Source: Symsagittifera roscoffensis
Taxonomy: Eukaryota; Xenacoelomorpha; Acoela; Convolutidae
Direction: 5' to 3'
DNA: 64,000 nucleotides
Assembly (NCBI RefSeq): GCF_963678635.1
Contig: NC_087062.1
Span: 37,410,518 to 37,474,517 of the forward strand
The notes under the pieces: generated by a model
Databases searched by the model: none
Seen by the model: the letters and a program-made list of their open reading frames with translations, nothing else
Told to the model about the DNA's origin: nothing
Position numbers and translations under genes: made by a program
Shown here: positions 21,190 to 34,300 of the stretch, piece after piece
Layout: each line of letters starts with the position of its first letter
Position numbering within the stretch: the stretch's first letter is position 1

Positions 21190-24100
21190 AGGTCGGATGG
21201 GGGGTGCTTACTGACCCCCATGTATTAAGACAGGGAATAGAACAGCGCCCGATTTTTCCTTGTATGAGGATAGTGGATGGATTTCCCTATGTATTAGTAA
21301 AAGAAAGTCAATTTAAAAAGTTAATGAATAGATGTCCAACTGTAATAAAAATAGGTAATATGTTTTAGATCTTAAGTTGGTAAATTTCAGATGGTAAGTT
21401 TCAAGCAAAAATTAGCGCCGGAGTTTTCAGTGTTATAAGATAGTCTAGATTTGCTCATTTTGTAAGCTGAGCTTACATGTGTTGAGAGATGGTATCGATT
21501 TTGTAATATTTTAGTATCGTGGCAAGAAAGCGACAAGAAAATTGAGTTTTCTTTGCCGAATTTCAATTTTTTTTTTAAGCTGGGCGTTGTGATATAAAGT
21601 GTACTGATTATCTGAATCAGATTTCAAATTAGCTGAAACCATGCTTAAATCTAGCTGATACGTAACTGAAACCTCCATTTTGTCGCGAAAATTGTGAAAA
21701 CAACCATATATTAGGAGAATAAAATAAGACTTTTTTCATATGAGGCTCGGCAGCTGTACATAAAAAAAATCCAATTTTTACCTTTCACATGTATGATCAA
21801 CTGTTTTTTTAGTCCAGTTGAGTTTAAACCTGAATAACAACATCAATTCAAATAGTAACAATCAATGAAATTTGTTGAAAAATGTTCAAGATCCAAATCT
21901 TTCTCGGTTTGTTTGTCAATGATTAAAATCAATTCAATTCGTAAGAAATTTCAAGATTCCTGCTAAAACGACATAAGCTCTCATTTTATTCCAGTTTGTG
22001 CTGCATTTTTCATACCGGTTTTCAAAAAAGGAAATGTTGAAGAAATTTTCAGAGACATTTTTCAAAAACTACAAATCTTATTTCACAAAATTCATTCAAT
22101 TTTGGGAGAAGAACACACTTTTCTCAAAATCCAAAAAGATTCTGCTTTTTTATCTGTACTAGTACTGAATCGATTCTGGCAAAATCCTATTACCAGCGTA
22201 TTAGATTTTGCTATATTTCAACTGAAACTTCTTCATAACTGTTCATAATCTCTTTTGCTTCGACAACATAATTTATCATGATTTTTCCAAAGAAGTCTTA
22301 AATTTTAATTTAATTCCTGCGTTCTGTTTTATATACTTTTTAGCTACTGAACACACTCTCTCATTTCACACAACCGTTTAGGCAGAACGGAGGAATTTTG
22401 GTGAAAATATTATCAAGTGAAATAATCATTTGCTGGCGGAGATAAAAAAAGTGTTATACCTCAAACGTCTGAATATTAAATTGTACATTGAGAAAACTTG
22501 TAATTAGCAGATAAAATTCTCTAATTGAGTAGCTAGTTTAAATTTCGTCAGCAAAATAGAATTTTTTCAACAGTTAACTGTCAATTTTTTTGCAATTTAT
22601 TCATAAATTTCTATTTGATCTTGAGTTTTGTCCGAAGTTCTAAGAATGGTTAAGTGAGAGCGAATTGGAGTCATTTAAAGCGTTCAAAATAAAAACGTAA
22701 GCACAAAAAAAGGAATCTATTGGTGTATTGGGTGTAGAAAAAGAATAAAGCTGTTTTTTTTTTCGAAATATTTAGTGATTGAAATCATAGCAAATCATAG
22801 CTGAAGTTTTTTCTATAGCATGCCTTTCTTGGAATTTCTTACCTGAAAAACAAGAAGAAATACGCAAGGAAACCTAGTTATAACCTTCCAATTTTTCTAA
22901 AATCCACCAAAAGAACACATTATGAAATTTATTGCAGAAAAAAATTTGGACAAAAAACTGCATCGCTTAAACAGTTTTGAAATATAATTTTATAAGCAAA
23001 TTGATTTAACAAAATAATAAAGATTCTTCTAGTTTTTTAAATGAAAAAAATTGAGGCAACCAGAGCAAAAATACAAAATTTAAAGTGTTTCTTTGAGTCT
23101 GTTTATGTCAAACATCATATCAATTAGGAGTTTTTAAATCTATTTTTGCTCGAATTATCAGTTATTTGGAGAGAATTCCAGCAGAGACTCTAATTGTGTA
23201 CTCTAAAAGTCTTTCTACAGTAGAATTTCATGGTTTTTTGTTAATGAAGTTTCAAAAAATGTAGGTCTTGAAAGCAGGTTCTTGATTTCTGCTTTGTCCA
23301 GTATCTTCTAAAAGAACACTTATTGCAAAGATTTTGGCTCTTATATACCTTGGTTTAACTCGAATATTTAGTGGTAAAACTGTATCAGTTACCGATGATT
23401 TTGAAGTCTAAAGCAGTTTTATCTCAAAAAAAAGCTACAATTTTACAAACTTTGTCAAATGATGACACGAAAAAGTCCGATCAGTTTCATATAAAAGCCT
23501 AAATTTGATAATTTTTCTTTGAATCTGTTTTAAGCTATAACTTCGAACGAAATTCAAGCAAAATTTTTGATTGTTCACTGTCCCTAATTAACCCAACTAG
23601 TTTTCAATCTTTTGTTTTTTCAAACATTTCAAGTTTAGTGTTTTATGGTTTCTATTCAACCTATCATTTTCCAATTGAAACAATTTTGAAGAAAAAATTT
23701 CACAAATTTCTAATTTTAGGTAGATTTTTAAATCTTCTAACCGATCGATTTGTAATCCAAAGCAAAGTTAGGTCGAAAAAACCTTGTTTGCTATGATTCT
23801 GAACAAAAACAATCTTTGAGCCAGATAACTGTATATTCTTGTTGATCTTTCTTCGAAGGAAATGTTCAGACCAGAAACATTTTTTTTCATTGAAAAAAAA
23901 ACATTCAACGTCAATTAAATTTTAAAATCTCAAAGCATAAGCGTCATTTTATCTGATTGGAACACTTGCTACCCTATGAAGGCGCCCTACTCTAAAATAG
24001 TAAAAGTATAAAACTGATAACTAGTCAAAACAGTTGAATTTGTCGATGTTTTGAGAACATAAAGTATTAATTTTACAAACTTTTAATCAAATATTGCACA

Positions 24101-25150
24101 CGCGTCCAGTTAAAAAGTTATCGAATCATTTTTATCAGGAGATTAACACAACAGAGTTTAGATGAGTCTAATAGTGTTGCAGTCATTAGTATGGATTGAA
24201 GAGTTTGGGATGGATTTCCATTGAGACCTTCACAACAATTTCAACTCTTTTAGTCCTTGCGTTAATTTGTCTGTTATTTGTATCCGTTGAAAAAAAAACG
24301 AAAGCGTCAAATTATCAAATAATAAAGCAAAAAAGTTTTCGCGTGACACATTTAAATCAAGAGTTGGTTGTCCTATAATCTAAAAGACATATATATCACA
24401 ATTTTCGGAGCTAAACTTTTGAATTTAGTTTGAAAGTTACTTTTTCTTGGAACGTGTCAGTTTTCTTTGAGATTGCTCGAGGTGCATGAAATCACATTGT
24501 GTTTTGTGGAGATAATTTTGACCATAAGTGCCATCAGGAGTGGAGTGCTTTTACTTGATATGAACATTCAGTTCCTCACTGCTGTAGGTATCAAAGATAC
24601 AATTTGAACATTCTTAAACGCCACACTGCCTGCGATGTCTTGGTGCATGAAGCGTTTGTCTTCTCTGTCACCTTCAAGACATGCTACTCTTTCGTTTCTA
24701 TTCAGTGACGGCATCTTAATAAGTAAAAAAAAGGTAAAATTAATTACGAAATAAGAGAATTAAAAAATCCTAAAAATTTTAGTAGGACACTTACCGTTAC
24801 TCTGAAAAGTGCCAAAAATTGAAGAAAAAAAAATAACCGAACCATTTTAAAGTAAAGGAAACTCCAATTGAAATGATTTCCAATTGGTGTAGCTACAAAA
24901 CTATATTTCAATCAGAATCGAGCTTGCTTAACCATGAAATTTTCAACAGTTTTAATATCAACTAACCAGAGTTCGGCTGGAAATTAAAACGTTTTCGAGG
25001 TCTAGCAATCAGCTCTGATGTTTTTCCTTAATGGAGTTTTTATACATTTAAATAAAAGTTAATTAAAATCAAGCTTTGTCTAAAACAGAGTTTTGAACCA
25101 TGTTGATAGCAATTAATCAGGAGTGAGCATTCCTTTTTTGAAATTTTTAA
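21190..25150 (-). repeat. left inverted arm of the large repeat complex
   Basis: Read on the minus strand, this arm follows the order of the right arm: leader (about 25150-24790), zinc-finger relic (24714-24480), a ~2 kb unit (about 24200-22300), tail (22290-21590, matching 47990-48740) and a final block (21420-21190, matching about 49700-49905). Matching landmarks include 'ggtttctattcaacc', 'ctaaccgatcgatttgtaat', 'ttgaggcaaccagagc' and 'cccccatgtattaag', each the reverse complement of right-arm sequence. Identity is clearly lower than among the right-arm copies, so the inversion is old. Confidence 0.8.
24480..24714 (-). pseudogene. decayed C2H2 zinc-finger coding exon (left-arm copy)
   Basis: An ATG at 24714-24712 opens MPSLNRNERVACL. 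After a frame change the sequence reads ECSNCIFDTYSSEELNVHIK, a stop, then KHS. Cys-x2-Cys-x12-His-x4-His is a standard C2H2 finger spacing, apart from the stop within the final x4. It matches the three right-arm copies in protein sequence better than in DNA, which suggests an ancestral coding exon. Frameshift and stop make it a relic. Confidence 0.55.
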
Positions 25151-25577
25151 AAATCATTTCTGATATTAGCTAAGACAATGAAATATTCAGAGATACAGTT
25201 TTTATCAAAACTTTCTAGATTAGTGAAAACTTTTTGTAAAAGGAAAATCAAAAACAATCAATCATCTTTATTCACTCCGAACTTTTTGATTTTTTTTATT
25301 GTTTTAAACAAATTTTTAAGTTTTTGTTTATAGGGTTTTCCATTGGTTCGTTATTTAAATATTGAGCACTCAGTCCAAGTCCATTCTTGTAATTGAAAAC
25401 ATTGTTCATAAATCTAACAATACTTTTTTATGAAGTATCCACTACATGATTTTGTTAGATTAGTGGTGTTCCTGTATAACACTCCATTTTACTTCTTGAT
25501 TGTGACACATGTCGTATGTCGTATGTCACATGTCGATTGTGACACAAGTCGTATGATGACCCTTCTAATGTCGTATG

Positions 25578-25905
25578 TTGCTATTTCATAAACTCTTTAA
25601 CCGATGTCGAGCTCCTGATCCATAGTTGATTCTTTACCAGATTTGTCTTCATATATAGGTACCAGTACAAGGTTTTCAGCATCATGACCAACAGTATTCC
25701 GTATTGCCGAAATCCTCTCTCCGTCTTTTGCAAAATGACTGATTTACTGGGTTGTCTCAACTCTTTCTTTCTTGAATAGTGTGAAACCGGGTTTAAAGTA
25801 TAACTTTGTAGGATTTTTGGGATCAAGAAAGTCTCCCAATTCTTGTTTGATTTTTTGAAAAGTCAATTTAAATGGGACTTGCGTATTTCTGGAGTAAGTT
25901 TTTGA
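25578..25905 (-). pseudogene. broken coding exon of unknown function
   Basis: Following a possible acceptor (ACTCCAG) near 25905, the minus strand reads about 47 codons (including KQELGDFLDPKNPTKLYF), a TAA at 25746-25744, then in the same frame about 48 codons (including ISAIRNTVGHDAENLVLVP and IYEDKSGKESTMDQELDIG) to another stop. The mixed, charged composition looks like genuine protein and unlike the surrounding AT-rich DNA. The in-frame TAA marks it as a pseudo-exon, unless that codon is removed by splicing. I do not recognise the family. It lies between the arms of the inverted complex. Confidence 0.45.
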
Positions 25906-26085
25906 AAAAAAAACAACTGATCAGATGACAAAAAAAAATGAAATTAATGATTGGAGATTAAATGAAAATGGAAGTAAACAGTATAAGTCATCAGGATTTC
26001 AATATATGGAAGTAGTAACAAATATGAAATGTTTTGTATGAAAATTTTCATATTGGAAATTGCATAGGCGTTACTTCTCTTATTT

Positions 26086-26187
26086 TTAACCCACAAATCT
26101 CTGCAAAAGCCAGCCTTCTAAATGGCCGCTGCTATGTGCCAACCTCTTCCCAGCTGAAAATTCCTTATTTCTGTTTCCAACGAGTCT
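26086..26187 (-). pseudogene. short coding-like fragment
   Basis: The minus strand reads LVGNRNKEFSAGKRLAHSS and on to a TAA at 26088-26086, about 33 codons, after a possible acceptor (TTATGTAAG). Composition is protein-like. Too short to identify; it may belong to the same relic as 25578-25905. Confidence 0.25.
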
Positions 26188-26417
26188 TACATAAAACACA
26201 TAATTAGCCGAGATTTTTGTGTTTTCACTCAAAACTATTTATGTTCTTTGGTGAATTACAGGTTCTATTAGCTTTTAATTAGAACAACTCTAGTTTGATT
26301 ATAACAAAGATAGAGCTGAATTCTGCAAATATGAGATAAACATATTTACTTATTTCAAGAAATTGACTGTTTTTACGATTTGTTCAAACACAGATTCTAA
26401 TCATTTATTTATACATT

Positions 26418-26640
26418 ATGCGGAGAAGTGTTCAAACAGTTAAGTCGAGCGGTTCAACAAAAATTACGTTAAAAGAGTGCCAAAAAGATTTCAAGTATTT
26501 CAAAGAAGCGCCTCATGCGAAACAACTCTAAAGACGTTTCCTAGTTCTAATCAAAAACTTGCTTCCACACAAACTGTTGGGTCAGCGTTTTTGGATCCAA
26601 GTCGAAAAAGTCAAAAAAAAAAGATTACTCTGATTTTTGA
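26418..26640 (+). pseudogene. short coding-like fragment with frameshift
   Basis: ATG at 26418 opens 37 codons (MRRSVQTVKSSGSTKITLKE at the start) to TAA. A second plus-strand frame runs open from about 26441 through TLKTFPSSNQKLASTQTVG to a TGA near 26650. The two frames together look like one protein segment broken by a frameshift. Unidentified. Confidence 0.3.
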
Positions 26641-28620
26641 ATTTTTTTGATGATCGCATTTCTGTGCATAGTTATTATATACGCTTTCAAACGCAAATTT
26701 TTCTTTTGGCAATTTCAACTGATAAATCTCTAAAAGTTAAGGATTCATATGGGGAGGAAATCCAATTTACAATAAATCAGAGTTTTAATAAATGTGTAGG
26801 ATGCCAAAATAGTTTCTATTTGAAATCAATATTGACTTAGTTTTCGAGATATTTGTCACTTTCTTCTTCATACGCACAGCCTGTTTTATTTTCAACAGAG
26901 ATAATTATCCTTGTGAATCACTGATTTTTTTTGTATCTTTTTTCAAGAATTGTTTGAATTTTTCGCCAATCAAGCAAGGAAAACTTTATGGGACTGATAC
27001 ACATCTTCGGATCGCTGAAGAAGATTTCAAAACTAACCATTTCTTCAAAAATGTTCATTTATAATAAGTACTCATTTGTAGGCAAATGGAAACCTTTTCC
27101 GTATCCCATACCTACATTTTCATCAGTCTTTGAAAACTACTCCTATTATTCACAAGTTTGATTGAGTATCTTTATTCAGATTTGAACACAAAAACATCAT
27201 GACAAATAAAGTCGACACAATGTTTTACAGTCTAAACACCTCGATAGGAAAAATTCATTTTTTTCTGGAATTCTTGGTAGCTAAACTTTAATGAGTATTT
27301 TTAGTATTTTGAAGATTCTAGGAGTTAATGTGTATATTCTATTTTCTAGAAGATTCTAGAAAAGAATGAGTTTTGATGACTTTTTCTGTGATGACTTATT
27401 CTACAAATTTCACTTTTCTTTAAAAGTTACTGTGTAAAGACATTAATGTTTTTGGTGAAATTACTTTTTTTTGCCGAAAAATTTTAAAAAACTGTCGAGA
27501 AGCTTGCACTGTCGAGAAGCTTGGATCAACGCATATTCCTTTCATTTTATATGAAAAAATTGTCTAATTCAATTTTATTCCAGCTCAAACACTTCTTACA
27601 TATAACTTTACCTAATTCTTAACACTTGTGCAAAAATCATCTCAGAATTTTTTGCTAGATGTAAAATTTGAGTTGAATTTTTTGGACAAATATGCTAAAC
27701 TTCAATTAAGTTTTTAACTAGTTGAGAAAATGTTTTTGAATATTTTCATGCGGCAAAATTCTTGAAATCTTTTGCAACCTTTCAAAATCGATATGATTTT
27801 TTCACAAGTGTGCAAAAATATTTATGATAATTTTTTGTTTGTTTGAAAAACGCAAAGTTTTTCTTTAAAAAGCACTTGTTGACTGATTGCTTAGATAGTA
27901 CAATTTTGATGACTTTGACCGCTTTTCCCTATGTTAATTCATCTTTTTTCTGTTGTTTTTGTTAAACAGACATGCAAAACTTTAATAATGAAGTTTTGAA
28001 AAAAGAACTTCAATTCAAAAATTTCAAAATAATATTCAAAAATTGAATTATTAACATTGCCAGAAAAACTGTAATGATTTTTTTCTGACAAATTATGAAA
28101 ATTCCGTTTTTTTCAACAAGATGCTAAAAGTGTTTTCAATTTTTCTAAAAAATGCTAAAGAGTGTTTCTTTTTTTTTCGAAAAAAACTTGAAAAAAAGTT
28201 TTTTTTCAAGATGCAAAAATTTTTTGCCTTTTCTCTAAAAAATGCGGAAAGTGTTTTAATTTATTTTGACAAACTGCAAAAATTGTTTCGAATTTCTTGA
28301 CAAGATAAAAAAACTGTACACATTTTTTACAAAATGCGAAGTGTTTCCATTTTTTTTAAAAAAATTATTTTTTTGACAAGATGCTAAAAACAATCAAGTA
28401 TTTGTTTTTTTTTGTGTAAGTTTTAATAGTTTTCTGTAAAAATGAGCAAAAAACATTCAAGATTCCTAATGTGTGAGCAATGGCTGTATGGCTAATTTGA
28501 CTTGTATTCTAATTTTTTGATAGTGAAGTTCTCAACTATTGTCAATGTAAATTGAAATTAAAGAAATTAATTACTGAATAAAGAACAAAACAATGATCAA
28601 AAAACAGTTTTTTTAGAGTT
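26641..28620. other. AT-rich spacer, partly minisatellite-like
   Basis: No gene supported. From about 27960 to 28440 there is a degenerate short repeat built on 'tttgacaagatgctaaaaa' and 'tttctaaaaaatgctaaag'. The rest is AT-rich unique sequence. Confidence 0.4.
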
Positions 28621-28659
28621 AAAAATGCTGTCGAGCAGCAGAAGAATTCTGAAATCTCT

Positions 28660-28847
28660 CTATAAAATGCAAAGCTGGTTGAGGTTCCTTCGCTGATGCT
28701 TGTGTGGTGGGTTGTTTTGAGGCTTCATTGTTTCAGAGAAGCCCCCATCTTCGTCAATTGTGATAGGATTTTCGGCTGATCCTATCTCCTTGTCCCGAAG
28801 GAAGAAGAAGTCTTCAATCAGAAGGTTGTCGTATGTATGCCTTCAGA
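28660..28847 (-). pseudogene. coding-like 3' exon of unknown function
   Basis: After a possible acceptor (TTCTCTGAAG), the minus strand is open from about 28847 to a TAG at 28662-28660, about 60 codons. It includes TYDNLLIEDFFFLRDKEIG and ENPITIDEDGGFSETMK. It is more GC-rich than its surroundings and reads like a real C-terminal exon. No upstream exon was found; whether it is alive or a relic is unclear. Confidence 0.4.
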
Positions 28848-28860
28848 GAAAAATTTACGT

Positions 28861-29310
28861 TTTAAGGATTTTAACCTTGCGAATAAGTAAAAATATACAC
28901 TACAACAATCGCAAAAACAAATAACCATAATTTGTTTGGTGTAGAGATATGAAATATTGCCGATTAAGTAACAAAAGAAAAAAAAAGTAGCATCTCTGAA
29001 AATTTTCTCATCAGCTCAGTGAATTGTTTGTATATAATCAGCGAGCAACTTCCGATTTTGAGAAGAGAGACAAGTTCTTTGATTTTGATAAAAATTTAGA
29101 GGAGAGTTCGCTTTTGAGAGTTTTTCAAAGCAAATATCTGGAAACCATTCACCAAACCTGTTAGTACAAGATTCCGATCTTTAAATTTTTTTTTTTAAAT
29201 GTGAACTTTTCTGGGTTTGACAAATTTAGTTATCTGGTAGGGAATAAAAAGACTCTTTGTTTTTTCTTATGACTTTTTGATTAACTTCAATATCTCTAGA
29301 AAAAAAAATT
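28861..29310. other. spacer before the right arm, nothing recognised
   Basis: AT-rich sequence with no coding signal and no recognised repeat. Confidence 0.3.
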
Positions 29311-30902
29311 TCATGTCAAGTCTAGTTCACCCGTAAGCTTGAAGCTTCAATACCTAATACTTCGTTCAACAAAATCTCTTCTCTGGGGTGACCTTTACAT
29401 AGTAGGAGAACTCTACTTTGTACTATCTATACGTCGAAAAAATTACTAAAAAAGTAAAAATCAATCTCTATTTCAATAAAAAGAAAATCATTTGGAACTT
29501 TTTCCTCAGAAGTAACCCGAGCAAATTCAAGTGTTTTCGACTAAACATTTTCCAAATTATTATAGAGATCAGAATATAAATTCTTTTTGATAATGCTCAG
29601 TTCTGATTGGCTTATACCAAATGGTTAAAATTTCCATTTTAGATAAAACTTGAAATTAATTGATTCATGTTTCAAATTACGAAAAGTCCATTTTTGAAAA
29701 GGCTCGGAACTAATTGGTCGACCTCAAAATTTTTAAAACTCAATGATAAGTATGGCTCAATTCTGATTGATTGATATCAAAACTGTTGAAAATTCCATTA
29801 TGATTTAGGCTCGATTCTGATTTGTGGATGCCAAAATTTTTGAAAATTCCGAGAGGAGTAGTGCTCCACTTTGATTGGTTGATATCAAAATTGTTAAAAA
29901 CTCCATAATTAATGAAACAAAGATTTTGATTGAATAAACTGTTTTAGCTACACCAAATGGATTTACTTCATTCTGACTTTTTTTAGAATAAATTTAAAAT
30001 TTACTTTTAAGACAAAACAATGTCTTTTTTTTCTTTTCAATTTTTGGGACTTTTCAGAGCAGATGTGAGTCTCTCACTAAATATTTTGAGAATTTTGAAG
30101 TCTCCAATTTTTTAAAATTTCATGTCAAGTCTAGTTCACCCGTAAGCTTGAAGCTTCAATACCTAATACTTCGTTCAACAAAATCTCTTCTCTAGGGTGA
30201 CCTTTACATAGTAGGAGAACTCTACTTTGTACTATCTATACGTCGAAAAAATTACTAAAAAAGTAAAAATCAATCTCTATTTCAATAAAAAGAAAATCAT
30301 TTGGAACTTTTTCCTCAGAAGTAACCCGAGCAAATTCAAGTGTTTTCGACTAAACATTTTCCAAATTATTATAGAGATCAGAATATAAATTCTTTTTGAT
30401 AATGCTCAGTTCTGATTGGCTTATACCAAATGGTTAAAATTTCCATTTTAGATAAAACTTGAAATTAATTGATTCATGTTTCAAATTACGAAAAGTCCAT
30501 TTTTGAAAAGGCTCGGAACTAATTGGTCGACCTCAAAATTTTTAAAACTCAATGATAAGTATGGCTCAATTCTGATTGATTGATATCAAAACTGTTGAAA
30601 ATTCCATTATGATTTAGGCTCGATTCTGATTTGTGGATGCCAAAATTTTTGAAAATTCCACTTTGATTGGTTGATATCAAAATGGTTAAAAACTCCATAA
30701 TTAATGAAACAAAGATTTTGATTGAATAAACTGTTTTAGCTACACCAAATGGATTTACTTCATTCTGACTTTTTTTAGAATAAATTTAAAATTTACTTTT
30801 AAGACAAAACAATGTCTTTTTTTTCTTTTCAATTTTTGGGACTTTTCAGAGCAGATGTGAGTCTCTCACTAAATATTTTGAGAATTTTGAAGTCTCCAAT
30901 TT
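29311..30902 (+). repeat. 809 bp leader block, two tandem copies
   Basis: 'tcatgtcaagtctagttcac' occurs at 29311 and 30120, an 809-base period, and again at 42731 as a third copy. Partial leaders lie at about 37450-37823 and 42332-42730. The second copy lacks a ~20-base segment ('gagaggagtagtgctcc'). No coding sequence was recognised. Confidence 0.85.
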
Positions 30903-30936
30903 GTAAAATGTATAACTTCTTTCTTCACTTACTGAG

Positions 30937-31198
30937 ATGCTGTCAGTGAAGAGATCAGAAGAACTAGCTTGTCTTGGATGCAGCAGAGAGTACACACGCT
31001 TACAAACATCAAAACATTGCAGACACTACGGCATTTTAAAATATTCAAACTGTTTTTCTTATACATGCAGCAGCGAGGAACTGAATGTTCATAAAAAAAG
31101 CACTCCACTCCTGTTTATCCTTGTTGTCGAAATTATCACAATAAAAACGGTGATTGCATGCACAATGACCAACCTTTAAAAAAACTGATACCCTGAAG
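30937..31198 (+). pseudogene. decayed C2H2 zinc-finger exon, right-arm copy 1
   Basis: ATG at 30937 opens an 80-codon frame with Cys12, Cys15, His27 and His30 (first finger-like motif), then YSNC and EELNVH of a second finger. The first Cys of that second finger is Tyr here, while the left-arm copy still has Cys. After EELNVH the frame shifts relative to the ancestral one, whose continuation (KHSTPVYPCCRNYHNKN) can be read in another frame. Two of the four finger features are damaged, so it is probably a pseudogene. It is repeated at 37858 and 43565. Confidence 0.5.
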
Positions 31199-31350
31199 AA
31201 AAGTTAAATTTTTTCAATAGATTTGAAAAACAAGAGTATACAAACCATTGAAAAAAATTAGCACAATTACTGATTTATGTATTTTGTCATGTAAATATTG
31301 TAATATATAGACAGCCAACACTTCATCTAAATGTGTCTAAAATCAAAGAA

Positions 31351-34300
31351 CTGCTGAGAAAACTTTACACAATAAATTTTTTGCAATAATGTTTAGACAA
31401 TTTGACACTTTTTTTTCAAGGGACATAACTGACCGAAAAACTAACGCAAGCAACAAAAAACTTCGATTTTTCGTGAAAGTTTCAAAGAAAATTGAAACGC
31501 TTTAAACAAAACTCTTTAATTCACAGTAACACCGACAAGAGTAGCAGACTTAATGAACTCTGTTGGTTTATTTTTTTAGTGAAAGTTATTCTATAAACTA
31601 TTGACTTGACACGTGATATTTTTATTTGTTTGAAACTCAATTTTTAATTGAAAATTTGTAAAAATTAGTACTTAATTTTCTCAAAACGCCGACTAGTTGA
31701 ACTGTTTTGGTTAACTATCTTTTTTTTACCTTTACTTATTAAGAATAGGGCGTCTCCAAGGAATAGCGCGTTTTCCAACCAAAAAAATGAATGCTTAAGC
31801 ATTGAGGTCCCAGATTTTTCCTCATTTTCAGATTTTTTTCGAAAGGCAACCTAGAAAAAAAGAAAACTCTGAAAAGTTATTTAGGTTTGAAGTTTTCAAG
31901 GTAAAATTATGTTTCCGGTCTGAGAATTTGCTTCAAAAACTGAAGTCAACAAGAAGATACAGTTATCTGGTTCAGAGATTGTTTTCTGAAGGATCTTAGT
32001 AAACAAGGTTTTTTGGTCTAACTCTGCCTTGGATTAGAAATCGATCGGTTAAAAGATAGAAAACTCTACCTAAACTTGAGCGTTGGAGTAAAATTTCAAT
32101 CCAAAATGTTTCAATTAGAACATGATAGCTTGAGTAGAAACCATGAAAAACCTTAATTTATGTGTATGCTAAAAAATAATGCTGAAGTTTAGCTGATTTA
32201 GTTAAGATAGTTGGACTATCAACCACTTGGCTTGAAGTTTTTTTTAAATTATAGCCTAAAACATATAAAAGCAAATAACTCGGTATAAGGCAATTACATG
32301 AACCTGAAGAAACGTTTTTGTTTTTATGATTTGAAAGTTTTTGATAAATCTGCTTTAGACATTAAAAAGTTCGATCTTTGATACAGTTTTTCTTCTAAAT
32401 TATCTCATTAGAGTTAAATTATTTGCAAAATCGTTCTTTGCAAAATGCTAGACAAGCAGGAAACAAAATTTTGCTTTCAATGCCTACATTTGATGATTTT
32501 TTGTATGAAAAAACCGTAAAAAAATTACTGTAAACAAATTTTTTTACAAGAAATGAATCAAATTTTTTGCTGGAATGATATTTGACATGAACAGACTCAA
32601 AAAGAAACTCCATAAAAATCGTATTTTTGTTCTGGTTGCCTCAAGTTTTTTTATTAAAAATTTCTGGAAGAACAAATTTTTTATTTTCGATTCAAACTTG
32701 CTTAAATTTTTATTACGAAACTGTTTAAGCGATTCAGTTCCGTGTCCATTTTTCATTTCTGAGTTAAAATTCAAAAAGGGTTCTTTTGATAGATGTGTGA
32801 AAAAACAAATAGTAGAAATAGATTTCATTGCTTGTTTTTTGTATTTCAGTTAAAAAATTCCCTCGAAATGCCTGCTGTAGAAAAAAAAATCAAAAAACAA
32901 ACAATAGATTTGCTATGATTTCTATGACAAAACATTTCGTAAAATTACACTTATATATTCCTTATCTACAGATAAAACATCTCTAATTTCGGTTTCATGT
33001 TTTTATGTATTTAATTTGAACGCTTAATTGAGTCCAATTTGCTCTCACTTAACCATTTTTAGAACAATTTTTTATTGAATTGCAGGAGAAATGATGTTTA
33101 ATGGTTGCATAAAAATTTTTTGCTGACAACGTTTAAATTAGCTACTCAATCAAAAATTTTTATCTGCTAATTACGTAATGTTCAGACAATCGAGGTTTAG
33201 CACTAATTTTACCTCTGCCAGAAAATGGTTTGTTCAATTGATATTATTTCCCTCTAATTCCTCGGTATGCCTAAAATTTCAAGCAAAGTGAGAAAATGAG
33301 TTCAATAGCGAGAAACTATATACAACATAAAGTTGGAATTAAAATAGATTAAATAACTGCTGAGAAAAATTTAAACAATAAATTTTTGCAATAATGTTTT
33401 CACAATTTGACACTTTTTTTCAAAGGACATAACTGACTGAAAAACTAACGCAAGCAACAAAAACCTTCGAATTGTCGTGAAAGTCTCACAGAAAACTGAA
33501 ACTCTTTAGGCAAAACTCTTTAATTCACAGTAATGCCGACAAGAGTAGCAGACTTAATGAAACTCTGTTGTGTTATACTTTTGGTGAAAGTGACTCTATA
33601 AACTATTGACTTGACACGTGATATTTTTATTTGTTTGAAATTCAAGATTTGGTTGGAAAAATTATGAAAATTAGTACTTAATTTTCTCAAAACGCCGATT
33701 TGTTGGAATGTTTTGGTTAACTATCAATTTTATATTTGTATTTATTAAGATTAGGGCGTCTTCAAGGAGTAGGGCGTCTCCAACCAAAAAAATGGATGCT
33801 TACGCATTGAGGTTCAAGATTTTTCCTCGTTTTCAGATTTTTTTTTGAAAAGCAACTTGGAAAAAAAAGAAAACTCTGAAAAGTTAATTAGGTTTGAAGT
33901 TTTAAAGGTGAAATTATGTTTCCGGTCTGAGAATTTGCTTCAAAAACTGAAGTCAACAAGAAGATACAGTTATCTGGTTAAGAGATTGTTTTCTGAAGGA
34001 TCTTAGTAAACAAGGTTTTTTGGTCTAACTCTGCCTTGGATTAGAAATCGATCGGTTAAAAGATAGAAAACTCTACCTAAACTTGAGCGTTGGAGTAAAA
34101 TTTCAATCAAAACTGTTTCAATTAGAAGATGATAGCTTGAGTAGAAACCATGAAAAGCCTTATTTTAAGTGAATGCTAAAATTAAGGCTGAAGTTTACCT
34201 GATTTAATTAAGATAGTTGGACTATCAACCACCTGGCTTGAATTTTTTTTTTTAATTCTAGCTTAAAACATATAGAAACAAATAACTTGGTATAAGGCAA

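Noticed and set aside
32544-32853. 92-94 codon open frames recurring in each ~2 kb unit
   Set aside because: Lys/Phe-rich, overlapping on both strands, broken in diverged units and the left arm; best explained by base composition.
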